This document shows, piece by piece, positions 56,890 to 64,000 of a stretch of 64,000 nt of DNA. Below the pieces are notes generated by a model. That model did not search any database. It saw nothing but the letters and a program-made list of their open reading frames with translations, and was not told where the DNA came from. Every line of letters starts with the position of its first letter. Within the stretch, counting starts at the first letter, position 1. A program made the translations under genes and the position numbers. Source of the stretch: Ligustrum vulgare (lineage: Eukaryota; Streptophyta; Magnoliopsida; Lamiales; Oleaceae); assembly GCA_963555705.1 (NCBI GenBank), contig OY743170.1, forward strand, positions 9,525,096 through 9,589,095, read 5' to 3'.

Positions 56890-57780
56890 ACAATGAGGGA
56901 CTTGTGTTGTAAAATACCCAATTTTGGTAAAATTACACTCAAGCTCCCGTCTCCAAATCGAATTTCAGCTAGATTTTATCAACTAGCCCAAATCGCTACC
57001 CCTTCGGTCTCCACAGTAAACTGGCGGTGATGATGTGATCCAAAGTAGGAGACAAAATGAGAAATCAAGATGTGGGCGATGCAACAACAATCTACATAGA
57101 AAAATGAGCAAGTTTCGTATCGGAGTTAAGCTGAGAAGACGAATGGATCAAGTCGAGCAAATGATCGAAGTTCGAGGATCAGAAGTATCTTCATGGCCGT
57201 AAGCCCAGCTGGTCATGGCTGTAACCTTCTCTCGGGTCAGAATGATGATTTCCAGCATTTGAATACTTACGGCCATAAGTTTATTTGCTATGGCCGTAAA
57301 CCTCGACAGAAACACACTTACGGCCGTCAGTGTCACATTCATGGCCCTAACTAAGTATCGTCCAGAATTTCGCGAAATTTGTTCCCTTTTCAATTTTAGT
57401 AATTTTAGGTCAATTAGAATCTATTTTGAGCCCATTAACAGCTACCTTAGTTGTTAGGTCGCTTTTCATTATATGTTATTTTTCATTCATTGTAACAAAG
57501 AGTTTTTGGTTTTAATAAACAGTTTTTTAATTGATTCAATAATTTATAGGTGTATTCCTATAGTTTTCTTAGAACTTATCAAAGATTGATTCTTTGTGGC
57601 GTTAAAACTTGGGTGAGATTTATTATTGTTGTGATCAAGAGGTCAATATATCTTTTGATTGTATTGGTTGTTTGGTTCAATTAATCTTGAATTAATCTCT
57701 AAATCAAGATTATTTTGGTGTTCTTGGGTTGTATCAGTCTTTTGTGAGCTGCGTGGCTACAATTGCTACGTGGTTTGTAT
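56890..57780 (+). mobile_element. Possible solo LTR
   Basis: Begins TGTGTTGTAAAATACCC and has an AATAAA near 57515 and a plausible CA end near 57735 or 57780. A central part (57190-57355) repeats ATGGCCGTAA and its complement several times. The overall build resembles plant gypsy LTRs, but no second LTR, primer site or target duplication is seen. Tentative. Confidence 0.3.
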
Positions 57781-58437
57781 CAGATGATGTCGTCGCTGCT
57801 CCTTCAGCAGCAACCCGTGGCGGTTAGAACAAGCAGTCGCGCGAAGGCAGCACACAGCTACCTTTTCCCAGCATCACGACGACACTGCAAATAGGCAATG
57901 CAGCGCACTGCATTGATCAGTCGCTCGCGTCACAATCAACTTCATCTACTAAAAAACATGAACACATCCAAAACATATGTTTCAACACCCATGGTTGCAC
58001 CTCATCTCCTTATTATTTCGACACCTCCGCCACCACCTTCAGCCCTCTTCGTTAATCTACCAAAATACACCACTAATCATCAAAATCCAAAAAAAAAAAA
58101 AAAAAGACCTGCACCGCACACAATATCGCAACTTACACCATAACCACCGCGCCACACAGGTGACCTGTTGTGTAAGAAGCAACAGTGGTGGGCTCTCCGC
58201 TGTAGTGAGAAGAAGGATCGGCTGTGGTGGTGGCAACAGATGCTCTCCATCGGTAATGGGGGTTGGGAGGGTTCAGCCGTGGTTGTTGTTTATACAGTAG
58301 GATATAATAATCTAGTTAATAATTATATAAAAGTTAATTAAGACTTGATTTGTGAATAAAAAAGATGTAAACTTTTTTTTTTGAATTGAGAAGTTAAAAA
58401 CCTAGCGTGGCTGTAATTTCCCCTTTTAAAGTTAATT
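57781..58437. repeat. CCACCA-rich module and end box, unit 2
   Basis: Low-complexity CACC/ACCACC sequence (57890-58300), then an end box at 58340-58435 with GACTTGATTTGTG, GAATTGAGAAGTTAAAAACC and GTAATTTCCCC, parallel to unit 1. No gene supported. Confidence 0.5.
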
Positions 58438-58551
58438 CTAAACTATTTTACTAATTGTGGTGAATAAATATAAACCAAACCATAATCATTCCTCTTTCTC
58501 CTTTCATTACCCTAAATATATTAAATGTGTATGTATCAGACAAAGGGGTTT

Positions 58552-59136
58552 ATGAAGAGGACCCCGACAAAGTCCACTAAGGACAGGAGAAACCTCACTC
58601 AACATTGTCACCGTAGCCTGAAGAAGTCTTCAATTAAGAATGCCTCCGCCATCGCATTTGTGGTGATTGCTTCGATCAACAAGTCCATTTATACTTGTCA
58701 GCTCCGCGTTATTAAGATTCTCACAAATTAGCTCGCATTGCCACCACCAAAGAAAACACCACAAAAGAAAGGATACTAAACCCTTCAAAATGTCCCTACC
58801 GCCCCTCCAAATTCTATCATCAGATCACTATTTAACGATAAGATTCCTCTACCACCGTTGCTTTCTCCTGAGAAGAAGACTATTAGACGAAACCTTGGTG
58901 TATTCCAAGCTAAACCCGCCTCTGGACAAGTACGATTCCATTGTTAGACTAGTGATTTATGGAGAAAATGTCGAATTCTATGTGTTTAAGAGGACATTTG
59001 TAGATGAATTTTGGGATTTTCTAAGCTAGAGATTTGAGATTTTGGTGTTCACTGCTGGGACTGAGGAGTATGCCTCACTTGTGCTCGATAGGTTGGACTG
59101 GGGATTTCAGATATCTCATCAACTGTATCTATTACT
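58552..59136 (+). pseudogene. CTD-phosphatase-like (NIF/HAD) pseudogene
   Basis: The start MKRTPTKSTKDRRNL is followed by a basic, Ser/Lys-rich N-region broken by stops at 58729 and 58780. Near 58885 the frame shifts and the NIF/FCP1-type phosphatase domain is readable: LLDETLVYSKLNPPLDKYD, then VEFYVFKRTFVDEFWDFLS, a stop at 59027, then RFEILVFTAGTEEYASLVLD. HAD phosphatases need Asp-x-Asp; here the first Asp is missing at the frameshift. The family dephosphorylates proteins such as the RNA polymerase II tail. No introns are seen, so it may be a retrocopy. Homology fades after 59136. Confidence 0.75.
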
Positions 59137-59527
59137 GATGCATACCATCTTTCGAAACGATGTGGTGGTCATTGGTGGAAGTCATTGGCGGTGATGGTTT
59201 TAGGTGATGATAATACCCTTAAGCCTAGGAACTGCACTTCAAAAGCCATGGTCGTAGATGATGGTGGTGGTAGTTACAATTTTAACTAATTACAAAATGA
59301 AATAATGTTACAATTGTAATTAATTATAAAATTGAAATAAAATTACAATTATATTTTCCACGGTGGTCCGACAACGGCAGTTGTGTAGGTAGTTGATTAC
59401 AAAGTACACTAATGTAATTAATTACAAATTATACTAATGTTTTATTAATTCAGAAGTTACAATTGTAATTAATTACAAGAAATAAAATTACAATTGTAAT
59501 TAATTACAAAAACTTAATTCTGATTTA

Positions 59528-59562
<35 letters not shown>

Positions 59563-60164
59563 TTCTGATAATTATTTTGATACTTGTGTAATTAGTTACA
59601 AATCACTTGATTACAAAAATTTTCATACCTAAATGTTTGTAATTATGAACTTAACCCAAGTGGAAATTACACCACAACTTATTTTCAACTTTACAATTCA
59701 AAAAACAAGATTATAAATTATTCATACTAAAATCAAGTCATAGTTCATTTTTAAATATTAAATAATAAAATTAATTAATCTACCAATCCCCCAACAACGT
59801 GCACCCCACCCCCACCAAATCTCAACCCTAAAACGCTAACACCACCAATCACATTTCATTTCTAGTTGGCGTGGAAGCAAGTAGATAGGGACAAAGAAGC
59901 TTCGAGGCAACGACGTACCATCACCATCGAAAGTTATCTTCGGCGCGGTGGAGACGTGTGTCGACACTCACAACGTTGGTAGTTGAGCATTGCGGCAGTG
60001 AAAACACTAAGCGGCAGTGGCCCACCACCACTCCACCACTTCTATCGATATCTGTAGAACTATTTTCCCTTCTCCAGTGACACTCAAAGGACGTTGCGAT
60101 CAATCCACCACTTAAATATGTGGAGATCAGGGAAGACGATGTGGTTGCAGTTGTTACGATTTGT
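59137..60164. other. Non-coding DNA with microsatellite
   Basis: AATTACAATTGTAATTA motifs repeat at 59270-59510, and an AAT microsatellite covers 59527-59560. A CACC-rich stretch lies at 59800-60070. No gene supported. Confidence 0.5.
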
Positions 60165-61450
60165 TATAATTAGTCAGTATTTTGGTCACAATTACTTAAT
60201 AATTGGTCACATTTGTGATCGATAAGATTTTATAACATAAATTAATTAAACCTGTCACGTCGAATGGTCACATAAAGTCACAGTTGGTCACAATCATCCA
60301 TATAATTGGTCATTTGTGACTAGAAGTGTTGTGCGAAGTTACTATTGACACAAATCAAGCGGTCACATTTTGTACTCGTAAAAAGTCGTGCAAAGTCATA
60401 ATTTGTCAGTATTTTGGTCACAATTACCTAATAAATTGGTCACACCCACACCAGTCATAAGTCGCACTGAGTCACACCGACAATAATTTTAAGACACAGT
60501 TACAAATATGGTCGCAATCAAACATTTTAGTCACATATTACTTATTTATTGGTTACAACTTACTCATTTTGTTGGTCACATTTAGTCAATATTTTTATCA
60601 CAATTAGCTAATAACTTGTCACATCCCGTACTTCTCACAAGTCACACAAAATAATAATTAGTCAATATTTTGGTCACAATTACCTAATAATTAGTCACAA
60701 TCACCCAAATTGGTCACACTATTCAAATCACCCACCCTATTCCCAACCTACATTCCCACTCCCCAATACCAACTCGCCACGACCTGCACCACCATTTTCA
60801 AAACCTTGTTCATGAGAAGCTAATGGTGAATAGATCGCATACGCATTGTAATGATCTTTCATTCAGTTTGAAACAATATATATGCAATCTGAAGCATTAT
60901 CGCCATAAATTAAGGATAGTAGTACTCCACCAATTTCATCTAACATGGCTACAATAGCCATGATTAAGATGAACTTCTTCAAATATTCATCAAATTTAGA
61001 TTTCAATTTCAATGCTAAAGAGCTAACAAAATCATCAGAACTCCGGCACTATACACTCATCTGCCATTGTATATCACAAATCTTCAAGAAATAGGTGTTG
61101 GCAGTAGAATGCATGCTTTTCACAAAGATATTAGATCAAGATGCTAGTAATAGCTTGCATTCTATCGCAATCCAAACTCAATGGGCACATTGAATAGGTA
61201 GGATCACGTTCATGCAAAAGGGGAAAGGCTTCTTTATACTCTAGCGCAACTTGTCGCTACTTTCGCGCTTCGGTTGTTTTGGACTGGTAGTGTAAATATA
61301 TTTTAACTTGTTGTTATTATTATTAAAAAAAGATTAATTAATACCGAATTTGTAAAAAAAATAAAACTAAAAAATAAATAAATTATCTATACTTGATTTT
61401 TATAATTTGAAACTTAAAAATGTGGGTTAGCATGTAATTTTCCTTCTTTG
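60165..61450 (+). repeat. Composite repeat, unit 3 (GTCACAA array, CACC stretch, end box)
   Basis: The GTCACAA/GGTCACA array runs over 60165-60725, a CC/CACC-rich stretch over 60720-60805, and the end box at 61395-61446 reads ACTTGATTTTTATAATTTGA then ATGTAATTTTCC. The order matches units 1 and 2. A run of 15 G follows at 61450-61464. Confidence 0.5.
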
Positions 61451-61898
61451 GGGGGGGGGGGGGGAATGGTTTGCACTGAAACTCATAGCTCATACCGTGA
61501 CTTGAGATTTCTTACATTGAAACCATCGATTTTAAAACAACCATCTACCAATAAACGTATTCCAAATATATCAAGTTTTAGTGGATGAGATAATTGAGGA
61601 ATAAACGAAATTTAATATCAAAAAGTTAGTTACAATGGAATAAAAAAAAACCGCATATTCTAATCCTAAACTCAAAATAATCCAGAGAAGAAATAGGAAA
61701 GTTCAGAAATTAGTTCCTTCCTCGAATCCTAGAAGATAAACCTGGTCGTAAATTAAGATATCAGCTTTGTATCGACGATAGGATTATCGTGAATTTTCTA
61801 CCAAACACCTTCAAGAATCCGTTACGGTTGTATTCACGTATCCAATTTATGAATGCTTATTTTTCTTTTTATTTGCAAAGTGATGTGAATGTGATTTA

Positions 61899-62576
61899 TG
61901 TTGGGAAATAAACTCGATATACGCCAACACAGGTAGTCATACAAAATATTTCCTCGAATATCGTGTTATCAAAATAAGAATTCCCAACTCAAACAAGTCA
62001 ATATACAAGCAATAAAATATCATAATAATAAATAGTACCATGCTTACACCAATAATTATTTAATGTCGTAAAATCCTCTAAGGCGAAGGGAAATCAATAG
62101 GGCAAACCAACAATTTCATTATTACTAAATAATAGAATACAATGATTATCTAGATTTTTGCTCGAGTTATAATATTGACATCCACAATATTCATCATCCA
62201 ATTATCAATAGATAGAACCAAATAGCAACATTTAAATTAAGAGTTTAGACAACACCTAAAATCTTCCCAAGATAAAACTTGGAGAAACCAATTTGAAAAA
62301 GAAGATATCCAATTAAAATCCTTTCTTCCCAAAGAAATAAGTTGCCTTTAATTTTTCTCCCGTGCATGTGTATGTTTTAAACAAGAAAACTCAAAGAGAA
62401 ATCCAAGGTTTGTCTCCTTTTCTCTTGCACGTTGACTGATTTTGTGTGTGAAAAGGTATTCCGTCAGCTTGAAAACAAAACCAAACTCTTGGCTTCAAAT
62501 ATTAATCACATGGGCTGGACGGATAACTTGAAATAAGAATGAGCCCAAAATGACTTATTACTTAATAAGCCTAACA
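61899..62576 (-). mobile_element. 3' LTR of a minus-strand Ty1/copia element
   Basis: On the minus strand it starts TGTTAGGCTTATTAAG at 62576, directly after a purine tract (GGAAGGGGAAT), and ends TTTCCCAACA at 61899. TG...CA ends, a 5-7 bp terminal inverted repeat (TGTTRGG/CCYAACA), correct distance from the RNase H end and a length of 678 bp all fit. The other LTR is beyond the window. Confidence 0.75.
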
Positions 62577-64000
62577 AATTCCCCTTCCATCACATGAGGG
62601 AGATACACCAAAGACTCTAATCACTAGGAGTCTATCCCGACCTACTTAGTTCAGAATTTGAGCTTCTTCTTATTAACAACTTTGGTCAATATATCTGCAA
62701 TATTCTTATGAGTATGGATCTTTTTCAATTGCATTAATTTCTCATCAATTACTCCACGGATCCAATGATACCACACATCAAGGTGTTCGGTAAGAGAATG
62801 ATAACTAGAGTTCTTAGTCAGCTTAAGAGCACCCCGACTATCACAATAAATAATGTACTCACTTTGCTTTACATTGAGCTTTACATCCACACCATCTATT
62901 TCCCTGCTTCGGTAAATGCAATGTGCCCAGCCTCATTAGTAGATAAAGCAATACATTTTTGCAATATTGATTGCCAAAAAATAACTCCCTTGCAAAGTAA
63001 CAAGTACCCAGATGTAGATTTTCTGTTGTCAAGGTCTCCTGCCATATCTGAATACGTATACGTTGTCAAAATTGGCTGAGCTTCCCCAAAACCCAAACAC
63101 AAAGTAGAAGTTCCTCTGAGATACCGCATAATCCTTTTTACTGGTTCCCAATGATCTTTGCTCAGATTAGACAAAAATATGCTTTCCACACCAACTACAT
63201 GTGCAATATCTGGATGAGTACATTCCATGACATATATCAAACTACCAACTGCTGAAGAGTAATGTGTCACTTCCATTTTCTTCTCTTCGCTAATTGAAGG
63301 ACAAGATCTTTTGGTAAGTTTGAGCTGACCTCCAAGAGGTGAGCTAATTGATTTATCTTTCTTGTGATAACTACAACCTCTTAGATTTTCTGTTCCGAAC
63401 TATCTCCATATGTTTAGTCGGCCCCAAAATTTTCATATCAAATAACTTATGCAAGTTTTCCTTCAATTTATTAGTCAAAATCACACCCTGACCAACTATA
63501 AGCATATCATCAATATAAAGCAGTAAAATAATAAACTTATCAACTAGAAAAAAAATAAGACATAAGCAAAAGAATATGTAGTTGCCCTTGTGTATCCCTA
63601 ACTTTCCATAAAAACATCAAAATTTTTATACCACTTTCTTGGTGCTTGCTTGTGCTCATACAAACTCTTCTTCAATTTGTATACAATGTGTACTTTTCTT
63701 TTTTTGTTCAAAATCTTTTGGTTGAAACATATAAATCTCTTCCTCCAAATCACCATGGAGAAAGGCAGTCTTCACATTGAGTTGCTCTAGTTCTAGGTCT
63801 AGACTGGTTGCTAATCCCTAATAACTCTGATGGATGTCACTTTCATAATAAGAGAGAAAATCTCATCAAAATAAACATTGTGTTTCTATCCAAATCCTTT
63901 AACAACCAAACAAGCTTGTACTTCATCATATCATCATTGCCATCCCGTTTGATTTTGTACACTCATTTATTTCTCAATGCTTTTTTGGCCTTAAGAAGAT
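62577..64000 (-). pseudogene. Ty1/copia polyprotein 3' part: RT and RNase H
   Basis: Reading right to left: RT sequence in several frames from the window edge, with YIDDMLIVG near 63492-63518; then a clean frame 63276-62896 with SAVGSLIYVM, PDIAHVVGVES, DLDNRKSTSGYL and LSTNEAGHIAFTEAGK; a TAG; then 62890-62651 with EYIIYCDSRGALKLTKNSS and KNIADILTKVV, the RNase H end. The motif set resembles the Tork/Tnt1 branch. Stops and frameshifts, mostly in RT, make it inactive. The purine tract at 62577-62590 precedes its 3' LTR. Confidence 0.85.

Overview
The window is nuclear DNA of a flowering plant, probably a eudicot. It is AT-rich. Its genes have short GT-AG introns, it has a nuclear tRNA-Lys gene, and most of the sequence is plant-type mobile DNA. 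Only one conventional protein gene looks fully intact: a receptor-like cytoplasmic kinase (RLCK-VII/PBL type) at 37.5-39.8 kb. A tandem duplicate at 47.7-50.6 kb keeps an open frame and all splice sites but has lost catalytic motifs.

Layout. 0-3.9 kb is a nest: a minus-strand Ty3/gypsy-type LTR with a tRNA-Asp primer site interrupts a plus-strand Ty1/copia pol frame, and that copia copy sits about 30 bp from the 3' hairpin and CTAG end of a Helitron. 3.9-6.2 kb is AT-rich DNA with small repeats. 6.2-16.1 kb is a very AT-rich, decayed endogenous pararetrovirus (Caulimoviridae). It has a tRNA-Met-like primer site, a coat-protein zinc knuckle, a 30K-type movement protein, two aspartic-protease-like segments, reverse transcriptase/RNase H, a downstream ORF in the place of the transactivator, and a 35S-like promoter followed by a further block of unexplained ORFs. 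11.9-22 kb carries many small DNA transposons: hAT-type with 8-bp target duplications and Tourist-type with TTA duplications.

22.2-36.8 kb is a 5'-truncated Helitron. It holds the PIF1-like helicase half of RepHel, then exon-like pieces of captured host genes (one recognisable as exocyst SEC3), then an intron-bearing RPA1-like gene, and ends in a hairpin plus CTAG. 37-51.3 kb holds the RLCK tandem pair with repeats between; the second copy has an antisense gene fragment in intron 1 and a scrap of plastid atpB in its 3' flank. 51.5-52.5 kb has a short CACTA element and the tRNA-Lys gene. 52.9-61.5 kb is built from three copies of an ordered composite repeat (a GTCACAA-motif array, a CCACCA-rich stretch, then a conserved end box), with a broken CTD-phosphatase-like gene inside. 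61.9-64 kb is the 3' end of a minus-strand Ty1/copia element.

Functionally, the kinase pair is the main host content. The pararetrovirus, Helitron and retroelements are all visibly broken (stops, frameshifts, lost catalytic residues, truncation), so none looks able to act on its own. No new autonomous system is proven here. The best leads are the open-frame pseudokinase, the exon-carrying Helitron, the two-protease pararetrovirus with its unexplained ORF block, and the three-part composite repeat.
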